Origin: Selenomonas sp.
GTDB taxonomy: Bacteria; Bacillota; Negativicutes; Selenomonadales; Selenomonadaceae
Assembly (NCBI GenBank): GCA_022482925.1
Contig: JAKVOG010000008.1
Coordinates: 1-64,000 of the forward strand
Direction: 5' to 3'
DNA length: 64,000 nt
Below the pieces are notes generated by a model, which saw only the letters and a program-made list of their open reading frames with translations, did no database searches and had not been told where the DNA came from. Below, piece after piece: positions 31,979 through 41,988 of the stretch; the first letter of the stretch is position 1, and the number at the start of each line of letters is the position of its first letter. Position numbers and translations under genes: made by a program.

Positions 31979-32842
31979 ATGAAACCTGCGAAGAAATCTA
32001 CGATGGATGAATATCTGAAGAAGCACCCGTTCCTGAAGGAAACGGCCGGACTGCATCTCGGACTGGAGAAAATCCTGTCGCAGCTGGTGAAGCCGGTTTC
32101 CTTCCCTGAGAAAGCAGATCTGATTGCCTATACGAAAGAAGGCCTGCCGCTGCTGCAGCAGGCCGGACTTCAGAAACGGATGGCCGAAGCCGCTGCTGCC
32201 GGATTAGGCAGCATGCTGGCCGGACTGTATGATCTTATGGCACCGGCAATGATGAAAGCGGCCATCGAAAAATGGCAGGAATGGGCTGTACAGGCAGAGC
32301 CTGAGACCATCCAGCACTTTTTCGGCTTCCTGATGCGTCAGGAAGATGGAGAAATCCATGAGCTGGCAGAGACGAATCAGCTCAATGAAACCATGATCCG
32401 GTTCCTGGGCTGGGCGCTTATCGATGCGCTGGTCCCGGCCCGCGTCAAGGATTCATCGTTCTGGGAGCATGAGGCGAAGTGGAAGCGCAATTACTGCCCG
32501 GTCTGTGGCCGGCAGGCTGCGCTGGCTCAGCTGCGCAAAGAGCAGCAGGGGCGTGCCCGCTATCTGAGCTGTGATGGCTGTCATACGGTCTGGCCGCATA
32601 AGCGGATAGGCTGTGTCTATTGCCAGAATATCGATCTGAAGAAAATGCACATCCTGGAGCCTGAAGGGGAACCGGAAATGCGCCTGGATGTCTGCGATGA
32701 ATGCCATACGTACCTCAAGACCTATAATGAGGAAGGGGCAGAAGATGTCTATCTCAGGGATTGGGCGACAATCCATCTGGATCTTCTGGGAGAAGAGCAG
32801 GGTCTCCGTAAAAAAGGAAGCGTGCTGCTTGCCAGTGAATGA
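31979..32842 (+). CDS. fdhE: FdhE family formate dehydrogenase accessory protein
   Basis: CPVCGRQAALAQL, LSCDGCHTVWPHKRIGCVYC, DVCDECHTYLKTY: paired CxxC motifs typical of FdhE. Confidence 0.9.
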   Translation: MKPAKKSTMDEYLKKHPFLKETAGLHLGLEKILSQLVKPVSFPEKADLIAYTKEGLPLLQQAGLQKRMAEAAAAGLGSMLAGLYDLMAPAMMKAAIEKWQEWAVQAEPETIQHFFGFLMRQEDGEIHELAETNQLNETMIRFLGWALIDALVPARVKDSSFWEHEAKWKRNYCPVCGRQAALAQLRKEQQGRARYLSCDGCHTVWPHKRIGCVYCQNIDLKKMHILEPEGEPEMRLDVCDECHTYLKTYNEEGAEDVYLRDWATIHLDLLGEEQGLRKKGSVLLASE

Positions 32843-32877
32843 GCAAGCGCATGTGTGAAAGCGAAAGGAGAACAACA

Positions 32878-33663
32878 ATGGCACAAGAAATGGCTATGCT
32901 GCACGATATTTCCCACTGCAGTGCCTGCCGGGCCTGCATGGTTGCCTGCAAACAGTGGCACGACCTGCCCGCAGACATGTCCACGCCGTTTGAGGGACAG
33001 TATCAGTCCCATAAAGACCTGACACCATCGACATTGAATCTCATCAAAATGAAGGAGCGCGTAGATCCGAATGGTAAATTTCACTGGGATTTTCTCAAAT
33101 TCCAGTGCATGCACTGTGGCGATCCGGCCTGCGCCAAAGGCTGCCCGGAGCAGGCAATCGACCAGCTTGAGAGCGGCGCCGTGGTCATCAATCCGGATAA
33201 ATGCGTGGGCTGCGGTTACTGCGTGGCGAACTGCCCGTTCGGCGTTCCCAAGATCAATACCGAGACGCATAAATCGACGAAGTGCGATCTGTGCTTTGAT
33301 CGCATCCAGGAAGGCATGGCTCCGGCCTGCGCCAAGACCTGCACGGCTGATGCGCTGACCTTTGGCACGAAGGATGAGATTGATGCGCTGGCGCAGAAGC
33401 GCCTGGCGGTCATCAAGGAAGATCATCCGAATGCCACAATCTATAACCCGGCTGGCGTCGGCGGCATCCACATGATCTATATCCTGCCAGAGAAACCGTC
33501 CACTTATGACCTGCCGGAAACACCGAAGACGCCGGACTCCATCGATCTTTGGAAGGATGTCGTCCGTCCGCTCGGCAAGATTGCAGGTGCCGGTGCACTT
33601 GTCGGTGTCCTGGGCATGGCTGCGGTCAAAGGCCTGGCCGGCAATAAGAAGGGAGATGAATAA
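32878..33663 (+). CDS. fdnH: Formate dehydrogenase iron-sulfur subunit
   Basis: HDISHCSACRACMVACKQWHDLP, CMHCGDPACAKGCPEQAI, CVGCGYCVANCPFGVP, C-terminal transmembrane segment. Confidence 0.93.
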   Translation: MAQEMAMLHDISHCSACRACMVACKQWHDLPADMSTPFEGQYQSHKDLTPSTLNLIKMKERVDPNGKFHWDFLKFQCMHCGDPACAKGCPEQAIDQLESGAVVINPDKCVGCGYCVANCPFGVPKINTETHKSTKCDLCFDRIQEGMAPACAKTCTADALTFGTKDEIDALAQKRLAVIKEDHPNATIYNPAGVGGIHMIYILPEKPSTYDLPETPKTPDSIDLWKDVVRPLGKIAGAGALVGVLGMAAVKGLAGNKKGDE

Positions 33664-33664
33664 G

Positions 33665-34354
33665 ATGCTGGTGAACAAGAACTATATCAAGCGTCATAAA
33701 ATGGGATTCGTTTACTTCCATTGGATCAACGCCATATGCTTCTTCATGCTCTTCCTGACGGCATTGCCGCTCTATACGGATACCTTCCGGTTTCTGTATG
33801 ATGTATTCGGAGCGGAGACGCTGCAGAATGCGCATCGTGTCTTTGCGGTCATCTTTGTACTGAATCCGATTGTGGGCCTCGTTACGGCCAACGACGGGGT
33901 CTGCCGGCTGTTCAGGGAAGTCCTGAGCTTTGGGCATGATGATATCGTGTTCAACCAGAAGTTCCCGGCAGAACTCATCGGCAAAGAGCCCAAGGGTATC
34001 CCGCCCCAGAGTTTCTACAATGGCGGCGAGAAGATGAACATTGCCCTGCAGACAGGACTCTGGGCGTTGCTCGTCATCTCAGGTGCTGTCCTCTGGCTTG
34101 GTGCCGGTCATATCGATAACAGTATCCGTGCCTGGATGATTCCGCTGCACAGCATCTGTGCCGGCTTCGGCATGGCTGCTGCCATCGGACATATCTATCT
34201 GGCTATCGGCGTTAATCCGGATTCCTTCCATGGCATGCGGGATGGCACGGTCAAGGCCAGCTATGCGCAGAAGCATCATGGCAAGTGGGTTGATGAACTG
34301 GTGGCTGAGGGCAAGGTCACCCGCGAAGAAATCAAACAGGCTGCAAAGAAATAA
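33665..34354 (+). CDS. fdnI: Formate dehydrogenase cytochrome b556 subunit
   Basis: KRHKMGFVYFHWINAICFFMLFLTALPLY; multi-TM, follows fdnH. Confidence 0.88.
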   Translation: MLVNKNYIKRHKMGFVYFHWINAICFFMLFLTALPLYTDTFRFLYDVFGAETLQNAHRVFAVIFVLNPIVGLVTANDGVCRLFREVLSFGHDDIVFNQKFPAELIGKEPKGIPPQSFYNGGEKMNIALQTGLWALLVISGAVLWLGAGHIDNSIRAWMIPLHSICAGFGMAAAIGHIYLAIGVNPDSFHGMRDGTVKASYAQKHHGKWVDELVAEGKVTREEIKQAAKK

Positions 34355-34380
34355 GGCGGACCTGGCTACTATATCAAAGA

Positions 34381-34422
34381 ACCAAAAGGAGGTATGCACA
34401 GATGTGCATACCTCCTTTTGGT
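34381..34422. terminator. Bidirectional terminator: 42-bp palindrome with 20-bp perfect arms
   Basis: ACCAAAAGGAGGTATGCACA-GA-TGTGCATACCTCCTTTTGGT between convergent units. Confidence 0.8.
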
Positions 34423-34444
34423 GTATAAGTTTGTACGCTAGTGG

Positions 34445-34534
34445 TTATCGGTCATAGGCAGCGATATTGCAGAGCGAAATAATGAGTACACCGAAGAATG
34501 CACCGATAAATAAACCCGCCAGGAACTGCCACAT
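34445..34534 (-). CDS. 29-aa membrane microprotein, DUF3789-like
   Basis: Below ORF-track size cutoff. Minus strand ATG 34534: MWQFLAGLFIGAFFGVLIISLCNIAAYDR*, preceded by AAAGGAG at good spacing. Confidence 0.7.
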   Translation of the reverse strand: MWQFLAGLFIGAFFGVLIISLCNIAAYDR

Positions 34535-34585
34535 AATAGAGTCACTCCTTTTTATCCGAATGGATTCAAACCGATTATGATCTTG

Positions 34586-37500
34586 TCATTTTGTAGTTGC
34601 TTTGCTTTTGGTTGCTGTGGATGTGCTGCTGTCGGCAGCTGGTGTGATGGTCCCATTCGGTACATCAACTGTCGTGACGGTGATCGTGCTGCCACCATCC
34701 ACGCTGATTTTGGCAGTCGTCTGGGCAGACAGCTTCTTAGTATTACTGTCTGTATCGGTGTCCGATGTATCAGAGGTGCTGGACAGGCTGGAGAGCGCGC
34801 TTGCATAGACAGGTGTTTCCCGACGGCTGAGTCCGGTCTTGGCTGTGATTGTCAGGGCTGAGCTGTTGCTGCTGTCCTGGACGAGGTAGTAGTTCTGTCC
34901 AAAATTCGTGGTATCGCCATTGATGCTGCCAGTCAGGCTGTGGGTCCCCACGCTGGTCGGTTCGCTGCCGTCGGTACTGGAGAAGGTCAGCGTACTGCCT
35001 GTGAGCAGGGAGCTGGTATCCCCATTGACGAAACCGGATGCAGTGCCGGTATAACCGGATGTCGTTGCCCAGCCGCTTTCTACGCTCGTGCTGTCCGCCG
35101 TCAGTGTAAGCGGGGCACGGTTGACGGTGGCAGTGGAGGTAAGCGTTGAATTCGTGCCAGTGATCGTGTAGTTTGTGAGGTCGGACAGGGTAGTCGACAG
35201 CGTATAGGTGCCAACGTTCTGTGTTGCTTTGCCGTTGGTGCCGTCACCGGTATTGGTGTAAGACAGGCCCAGGCTGTCCAGTGTGTCGCCATTGACCAGG
35301 CCGGTACCAGAGCCGCTGGTCGAGACAATCGTATATTTTGAGGTATCGAAAGCGGTGCCATAGGTCGTGCTGACATCAGCCAGCTTGACCGAATTGAGAT
35401 CGAGGATGGCTTTGTTGACTGTTGCTGCGGCTGAATTGTTGGTATAGTTGATGTTATAGTTCGTAGAAGAACCGAAATCAACGGTGACCGTATAAGTACC
35501 TACATCCTTCGTTACTTTGCCATTGGTTCCGTCCGCAGAACCGGTATTGACATAAGTGACATCGACGTCTTTGGCCGTATCGCCGTTGACCAGGCCGGTC
35601 AGCGAGAGACTGTCGGAATTGTTGAAAGCGGTGCCGTAGGTCGTACTGATATCATTGACGGTTGCCGTGAGATTGGCTTTGTTGACGGTTACGGTACCAG
35701 CTGAACCGGTGGTTACATAGTAGTTCTTTAGAGTAGATCCGCCATCGGTAGCGGTGATGGCATAAGTACCCGCGTTTTTGGTCGTCTTGCCGGATTCGCT
35801 GGACAGTGCTCCGTTGTTGATCGTGACTGCAAGCTGATGGTCGCTGTCCTGGATGCTGTCGATGGTGTCGCTGCCTTTGAGGCTGCTCGTATCGACGGTG
35901 TAGGCAGAACTGGTGCTGCTGCCGCTGGAATCGGTATAGTAGACATCACTGTTGCCATAGGTCATCGTGGCATTGTTGACGTTGACCAGCAGGGCCGCTT
36001 TGTTGATCTTGAGCGTTGGTGTGCCAACGAAATCATAGCCGAGAGGATTATTGGAATAGACCGTGCCACCGGTATAGGTGTCCGAGTCCTTGCCGGAAGC
36101 GATATCGCTGCTGACGCCAATCTTGCTGCTGTCCAGTGACGAATCTGTTGAACTGTAGTCGCTGGCGATGATGGACTGGGTCGAGCCGTTGTATGTTTTC
36201 GTGATGGTCGGCGTATCGACTGTCGTCAGGAAGGTCTTCAGGAGTGGCAGGGAATAGCCGTCATACATGCGCCAGACATTGCTTTGTCCACCGGTCGTTG
36301 CGATATCCCAATCGCTGTAGAGACTGGCCGCAGTCAGTTCGGCATAGGTTTTTCCGTCACCGCCACCGGCCCATTTGTAGCTGATCGTGTTGCCTGAGGA
36401 ATCTGTTGTTGCATAGTAGGCATTTGTGACAGATGTGGTACTGCCTGAGCCGATGATGGCAGAGACGGTCGTGGCATCGTTGGAACTTGGTGCGTCATAG
36501 ACATAGGAAATCGTGCCGGCATTGTTGCCGACGATGCCGGCCGTGTTGGAAAGCCCGGATACGGTGCCGGTATTGCCAGCATAAGATAATGTCGTCCCAC
36601 TTTCCATGACGCCGACGATACCGCCAGCGTTTTTCCCACCGGTGGTCACGGTACCGGAATTCAGTGCATTGGTGATGGTGCTGGCACTAGCCAGGCGACC
36701 GGATATGCCGCCAACATACTGTGAACTGGTTGAATTACCGAGCACGGTTCCCCAATTGTAGACTTCACTGATAGTCGATCCATCGCTTTCACCGGTAATG
36801 CCACCAACTAGTTTGGCAGCTGTGACCGAAGCCAGGTTATAGCTTTTCTTGATGGTATTGGCGACATCATAGCCGACGATGCCACCGACATATTGAGCAC
36901 CGGTAACAGAGCCGCTGGTCACACTGCTGTTGGTGATCGTAGAGTTGGTGCTATAGCCGGCAATACCGCCAACTTTGTTGCCTGTGCTAGTGATGGTTCC
37001 TGAGACAGATACATTATCGATGGTATTGCTGTCACTATAGCCGACGAGAGCACCAACAGCAGATGCTCCAGAAATACTGGCGCTGCTCAGTGTCACGTTG
37101 CGCAGTGTGGCTTTTTTGGCGTAGCCGAACAAGCCTGCGTTGGCTGAAGAACTATTGACCGTTAGACCACTGATCGTGAAGCAGCCGCCATCGAAAACGC
37201 CACTGTAGGCGCTGGAACCACCAATCGATGTGAAGCTGAAGCCGGAAGTGTCGATATCATTCGCCAGCATATAGTTCCCGGCCAGGTTGTTCTGCATATT
37301 CTGCAGCTCATATTTATTGCGGACCAGCATGCAGTCATTGATTGTGGCTGTTTTTCCGCTGAGACTTGTGGCCGTATAGCCGAGCTTAGTGGCAGACTGG
37401 GTCGTGTCGATATTGCCTGTGGTATACTCCGTACTGTTCACACCAGTGGCCTCTGTACCGGCAGAATAGCCGATATCGATGGCTCCGGACGCCTTGATGG

Positions 37501-38095
37501 ATACGGCTGTCAACGGCGTGCTGCCATCACTGGTGATATTGGCCGTATTGGTCAGCACGATGTCATTGCCCTCGAGGGTGACGCTGTTGGCCTGCAGGGA
37601 TCCCTGGTTGATGATATCGCCGGCAGCACTGCTGGCAGTGGATGAGAGTGGATCAGCGCCGCTGCTGGTGAAATCTGTGCTGTCGACTTCGCTGATCGGA
37701 CGGGTTGAAGCAACGAGGTGGCCGACATTGACCTGAGCGGTCGAACCGAACAGGATACCATTCGGATTGACCAGGTAGATAGTGCCGCCGCCAGTCAGGG
37801 TGCCATAGATCGTCGATTTCGTAGAACCGTTCACGAGGTTCAGGTAGTTGTTTGAATCAAAAGCAACGGTTTCGCCTTTGGCGATAGAGAATGACTGCCA
37901 GTTCAGTACGTTGTTCGTACTTTTGCCCGTGATGGACATCGTGCTGTCAGCGGTCGTTATCGCGGCTGTCGATGAGTTGTCATAGCTGCCCTGGCTTGGC
38001 AGGGCAAGAGCTGACGGGATGAGACTGAACATCCCGAGCGATAGCGTAAGGAGAATATTCCGGGATAACCGTTGGTATTTTTTCTGGTTGGCCAT
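34586..38095 (-). CDS. TpsA-type filamentous haemagglutinin-like exoprotein with GLUG and MBG repeats
   Basis: N-terminal TPS secretion domain (NVLNWQSFSIAKGETVAFDSNNYLNLVNGS...GTIYLVNPNGILFGSTAQVNVGHLVAST); VGGIxGYSxxxTI repeats; TTYGTxF...GLVNGDT repeats. Start MANQKKY with AGGAGG. Confidence 0.9.
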   Translation of the reverse strand: MANQKKYQRLSRNILLTLSLGMFSLIPSALALPSQGSYDNSSTAAITTADSTMSITGKSTNNVLNWQSFSIAKGETVAFDSNNYLNLVNGSTKSTIYGTLTGGGTIYLVNPNGILFGSTAQVNVGHLVASTRPISEVDSTDFTSSGADPLSSTASSAAGDIINQGSLQANSVTLEGNDIVLTNTANITSDGSTPLTAVSIKASGAIDIGYSAGTEATGVNSTEYTTGNIDTTQSATKLGYTATSLSGKTATINDCMLVRNKYELQNMQNNLAGNYMLANDIDTSGFSFTSIGGSSAYSGVFDGGCFTISGLTVNSSSANAGLFGYAKKATLRNVTLSSASISGASAVGALVGYSDSNTIDNVSVSGTITSTGNKVGGIAGYSTNSTITNSSVTSGSVTGAQYVGGIVGYDVANTIKKSYNLASVTAAKLVGGITGESDGSTISEVYNWGTVLGNSTSSQYVGGISGRLASASTITNALNSGTVTTGGKNAGGIVGVMESGTTLSYAGNTGTVSGLSNTAGIVGNNAGTISYVYDAPSSNDATTVSAIIGSGSTTSVTNAYYATTDSSGNTISYKWAGGGDGKTYAELTAASLYSDWDIATTGGQSNVWRMYDGYSLPLLKTFLTTVDTPTITKTYNGSTQSIIASDYSSTDSSLDSSKIGVSSDIASGKDSDTYTGGTVYSNNPLGYDFVGTPTLKINKAALLVNVNNATMTYGNSDVYYTDSSGSSTSSAYTVDTSSLKGSDTIDSIQDSDHQLAVTINNGALSSESGKTTKNAGTYAITATDGGSTLKNYYVTTGSAGTVTVNKANLTATVNDISTTYGTAFNNSDSLSLTGLVNGDTAKDVDVTYVNTGSADGTNGKVTKDVGTYTVTVDFGSSTNYNINYTNNSAAATVNKAILDLNSVKLADVSTTYGTAFDTSKYTIVSTSGSGTGLVNGDTLDSLGLSYTNTGDGTNGKATQNVGTYTLSTTLSDLTNYTITGTNSTLTSTATVNRAPLTLTADSTSVESGWATTSGYTGTASGFVNGDTSSLLTGSTLTFSSTDGSEPTSVGTHSLTGSINGDTTNFGQNYYLVQDSSNSSALTITAKTGLSRRETPVYASALSSLSSTSDTSDTDTDSNTKKLSAQTTAKISVDGGSTITVTTVDVPNGTITPAADSSTSTATKSKATTK

Positions 38096-38121
38096 AGTTT
38101 TCCTCCTGTCATACTGTATGC

Positions 38122-39765
38122 TTACCAAATCTTGCCGGCCATGAACCACATCCGCTGGCGGCTCTGGGCATCGGTCGATAGCTTATCGCCCAGGCCGATG
38201 CGGCGGGCATAATCGAAGCGGAAGAAATAGTCGTCCGGGCAGGCATAGGTCAGGCCAACGCCCCAGCCACGCAGATGCGTGTTGCCGGATAGGCCATCTT
38301 TGCTTTCACGGACATAACCGCCATCATAATAGGTGCTGAGCATGAGATTCGGCAGCTTGGTATGGTAGCGCAACTCGGCTGACGTCAGATAGCCAAGGTC
38401 GCCGGAAGCTTCTCCTTGCGGATAGGCACGTACGCCGGAGGCACCACCCAGATAGAACTGCTCGGAACTATCGAGGTTCTGGCTGGCCAGCTGTCCCTGT
38501 GCCTTGACGAGCAGATCCCAGTGCTTGTCGAAGGCCTGGATGCTGTTGACATTGAAGAAGCCTTTCGTGAAACGGCCATCGGCATGGTTATAGGCGGCAT
38601 TGGTCTTGGCATAATCAGATACCATGGTCATCAGGCCGCTGCTGACGGTTGCTTCGTAATCGGTGACATTCTTGGCATTATGAGCGATCTCTTCATAGCC
38701 GATATGGGCGCCCTGGGACCGACGCTTGACATCATAGCTGTAGGTGCGCAGCTCGTCGGTCAGGCGGTGATAATCGATGCCGTATTTCAGCAACCGGCTC
38801 CGGTTGCTGGTGCGCAGCAGCGGTGTGGAGGCAAAGAGACTGATATTATCGGACTGGCCGACTGCATCCATATCGCGGAATGAACCGCCCAAAGCATAAT
38901 CGGTCCGGCTGAGGCTGATGCCAGCCTTGGTTCCGCTTGTGCCATACGGCAGCTCCCAGCTCGCGCCGTAGTTATGCATATGATCGTTGGAAATCAGGCC
39001 GTTGACTGATAGATGCTCGCCGTGGTGATCGACATTATAGATATCATCGATCAGGCCATAACGGTAGCGGCCTGCAGCCTTGGTGCCATAGTTTTCGGCA
39101 TAGAGGATGGTACGGACATTCTTCGTATCTTCCAGGTGCAGGGTGAAATCGCTGGTCCCGGTCTTGCTGCCAGGACTCAGCAGGCCGGTAGCTTTGACGC
39201 CGCCGATATCGTTGAGCCGATAGAGGACGCTTTCCAGTCCGGCGGTCGTAATATTGGTATTGGACTTCAGGCTGCGGGTGATGCGTTCGATGATGCTGTC
39301 CTGAAGCTTGCTTTTGTTATCAATCGTGATATTGCCATATACCCCGCGCAGTACGTTTACTTCAAGCGTACCGTTGCTGATGCGCTGGGATGGGGAATAG
39401 GCTGCTGCAGCCGGATAGCCATGGCTGCGGAGATAGGTGGTAAGCTCGCGCGTCATGGTGTTGAGATCGGTCATGCTGATCTTGTGCCCGATATATTTGG
39501 CTGTGATGTGGTCTAGCGCATGCTGGCTGATATTCAGCCCGTCGGTGTTGACGGCTATATGGGTCAGCTTGAATTGCAATCCGCTGGCGGCATTGGCCGG
39601 AGCGGGCTGATCGATCTGTACCTTCACGTTCGGCTGGGTCGTCGTTGCTTTCTTGACCCGTTCTGAGTCATTGGACATGGATTGGGCAGCCCAGGCGGTT
39701 GTGCTGAGACCGATGGATGAAATTACTAATGCGCCTGCAAGCGCTTTTGTCTTGAAACCAATCAT
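38122..39765 (-). CDS. TpsB outer-membrane transporter (ShlB/FhaC/HecB family)
   Basis: POTRA region followed by YRYGLIDDIYNVDHHGEHLSVNGLIS... and LGGASGVRAYPQGEASGDLGY...; C-terminal aromatic (GKIW). Confidence 0.92.
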   Translation of the reverse strand: MIGFKTKALAGALVISSIGLSTTAWAAQSMSNDSERVKKATTTQPNVKVQIDQPAPANAASGLQFKLTHIAVNTDGLNISQHALDHITAKYIGHKISMTDLNTMTRELTTYLRSHGYPAAAAYSPSQRISNGTLEVNVLRGVYGNITIDNKSKLQDSIIERITRSLKSNTNITTAGLESVLYRLNDIGGVKATGLLSPGSKTGTSDFTLHLEDTKNVRTILYAENYGTKAAGRYRYGLIDDIYNVDHHGEHLSVNGLISNDHMHNYGASWELPYGTSGTKAGISLSRTDYALGGSFRDMDAVGQSDNISLFASTPLLRTSNRSRLLKYGIDYHRLTDELRTYSYDVKRRSQGAHIGYEEIAHNAKNVTDYEATVSSGLMTMVSDYAKTNAAYNHADGRFTKGFFNVNSIQAFDKHWDLLVKAQGQLASQNLDSSEQFYLGGASGVRAYPQGEASGDLGYLTSAELRYHTKLPNLMLSTYYDGGYVRESKDGLSGNTHLRGWGVGLTYACPDDYFFRFDYARRIGLGDKLSTDAQSRQRMWFMAGKIW

Positions 39766-39849
39766 GAATATGAGCCCTCTTTTCTTAGTAGGTTATTGGC
39801 TGACACCATTCCGGTCTGGCATCATTCTATAGGCTTTAATGTGGTCCTG

Positions 39850-40174
39850 TTTCGCACTGATTTCAAATTGTTTCGTAATACATCCTTGTGGAGTTTATTA
39901 TAGCATCATTGATTTGACTAGGAGTATAGGGGATTTTTAGAGAAGTATATAATATTTTAACTATTTCTTTTATCGAATTGTTTGTTATTTTTTCGTAAAA
40001 AAAACAAGGAAACTCGAAAAGAATAGCAGTTGACAATAAAAACTTTTTATTGATTTTGATGTATTTATATAGTAATGTTTATCGGTTTCGTAAAAAACAG
40101 CTTGAAATTCTGTAGTCTAATCTAAAGATATTGACTTTTTTATTGTTTCGTACCGCTGTATAATAAGTTTCGTA
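39850..40174. repeat. Cluster of TTTCGTA motifs in divergent tpsB/porin intergenic region
   Basis: TTTCGTA at 39871, 39991, 40086, 40146, 40168 (plus TTTCGCA at 39850), all on + strand. Confidence 0.6.
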
Positions 40175-40366
40175 AAAATCATGCGAATCAAATAAATTGC
40201 ATGAACATGCAGTGAACGGAATCCGGAATTCGTCCACGGCCTTGATGCTGATTTCAAACTTTGATGTTCGGGTATCTTTCCGTACATCGCGTTCTTACAT
40301 GAAAGAGCGCACAGGAAGAGTTCTCCATGGAAGGTAATTTTCTTTTAGAGAGAAGAGGAGAGCATT

Positions 40367-41965
40367 TTGAATACGAAGAAGCTTTTGGCAGGTATTGCCT
40401 GCCTGACCGCGATGAATGCCGGAACGATTGCTTATGCCAATGCCGATCCATTTGCCTGTGTACCGTTTGAGAGCGGATTGTATGATGATGTCGCAGCCCT
40501 GGTACATGATAATCTGATCTATGGGTATACGGACAGCACATTTGATGCGAAACATCCGATCAGCCGGTACGAGATGGCGATGTTTACAGGTAAGGCGCTG
40601 TCCGGTTATAAGAAAGCCAGTCCGGCCGATCAGGCCCGCATCAGTAAGCTGGTGACACAGTTCCAGGGGGAACTCACCAGTATGGGGGCGCAGCTGCCAG
40701 GAACGCAGAAGACGGCTAAGAAAAAGACAGACAGTGATACCGGCACAAGCAAAGGCAAGATCGGTAACGTGGAGATTAGCGGTTATGTCGAGCACTTGTG
40801 GAACGTTGAGCATAAGACCTATGTCAATCGCAGTGACAGCTATCGCTACAGCAATACCAATGCGGATAAGTATTTCGATATTGAGGTATTCCTGAATGCC
40901 AAGGCGAATCTTGGCGGCGGCTGGACAGGCAACCTGGGCTTTTTCGGCGCCAAAGATCGGTCAGGAATCGTCCGGGCCAATGAGAACATCGATGGCCATT
41001 TCGACATGACACGAGCTTATTTTGCAGGACCGATCAATAAGCGTGCCAGTATTCAGGTTGGCCGCGATAAGAGTTCGACCTTCAAGAGTATCGTCATGGG
41101 CGAGTATTGGACCGGCGGTCTTTGGACGCAACGCATCAATAAGCATCTGACGATGAATTATACAGTTGCAAAACCGGATTATTCAAAGAAGACGACCCTG
41201 GACTCGATATCGCGCAGCTATACGCGTAGTCTGTTGAAATATGATACGTCAACCAATAGTTGGGTGTCCGGATCGAGTACGACAGCAACTGTATCGAAGA
41301 CGGTATCGGCTTCCAGCACATCAACTTCTTTACCGGATAGCTATGAGGATGCATCATTTACGAAGAACGGGGCAACATATAAATATTCATATGTTGCAGA
41401 CTCCAATGGTGTAACCTACAATTATACGGATCCGAACAGTGTAGCAACGACTTATGTAAATCCGGGTGATCATCCGATCATCTTTGAGGCTGTGGAGGCA
41501 AACTATAATTTCAGCAACAAGCTTCATATGGATCTTGGCTGGTGGCAGACCCACAGTGGACGGGCGGATTATCAGAATACGCATTTGGGCGAAGTCATGT
41601 TCACCTATGCGCCAAGCTATAAATGGCGGTTTACCACGAATCTGGCGAAATCGGATCGTGATGAACAGAATACCGCTTATGTATTAGGCGCGACGTATGG
41701 CAAGTATAATGTCAGCCAGCCACATACCTGGGCCACCCAGCTGCTTTATGGCCGTGAGGGCCGCGAGTCTTATATCAAGAGTGGCTACGATATCAAGAGC
41801 GACAATTATGGCGGCAAGGGCCTCGAGTGGTTCTTCTACTATGTACCGCGCAAGAATATCCTGGCAACGCTGCGGTATCTGCAGGTTCGGCCGATTGCGC
41901 CGGCCGATTCGACACATGATTATCTGCAGACGGAGTACCGGGCGGAAGTGGATTGGTATTTCTGA
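40367..41965 (+). CDS. SLH-domain outer-membrane porin (OmpM-like)
   Basis: Signal peptide; SLH (GLYDDVAALVHDNLIYGYTDSTFDAKHPISRYEMAMFTGKAL); alternating beta-barrel-like C-terminus ending YRAEVDWYF. TTG start. Confidence 0.85.
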   Translation: MNTKKLLAGIACLTAMNAGTIAYANADPFACVPFESGLYDDVAALVHDNLIYGYTDSTFDAKHPISRYEMAMFTGKALSGYKKASPADQARISKLVTQFQGELTSMGAQLPGTQKTAKKKTDSDTGTSKGKIGNVEISGYVEHLWNVEHKTYVNRSDSYRYSNTNADKYFDIEVFLNAKANLGGGWTGNLGFFGAKDRSGIVRANENIDGHFDMTRAYFAGPINKRASIQVGRDKSSTFKSIVMGEYWTGGLWTQRINKHLTMNYTVAKPDYSKKTTLDSISRSYTRSLLKYDTSTNSWVSGSSTTATVSKTVSASSTSTSLPDSYEDASFTKNGATYKYSYVADSNGVTYNYTDPNSVATTYVNPGDHPIIFEAVEANYNFSNKLHMDLGWWQTHSGRADYQNTHLGEVMFTYAPSYKWRFTTNLAKSDRDEQNTAYVLGATYGKYNVSQPHTWATQLLYGREGRESYIKSGYDIKSDNYGGKGLEWFFYYVPRKNILATLRYLQVRPIAPADSTHDYLQTEYRAEVDWYF

Positions 41966-41988
41966 TAAGACGAAAGGCAGGATAACAG

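Noticed and set aside
39961-40174. TTTCGTA repeats as a CRISPR or minisatellite
   Set aside because: Spacing irregular (21, 120, 95, 60, 22 bp) and unit only 7-8 bp; better explained as protein-binding sites.
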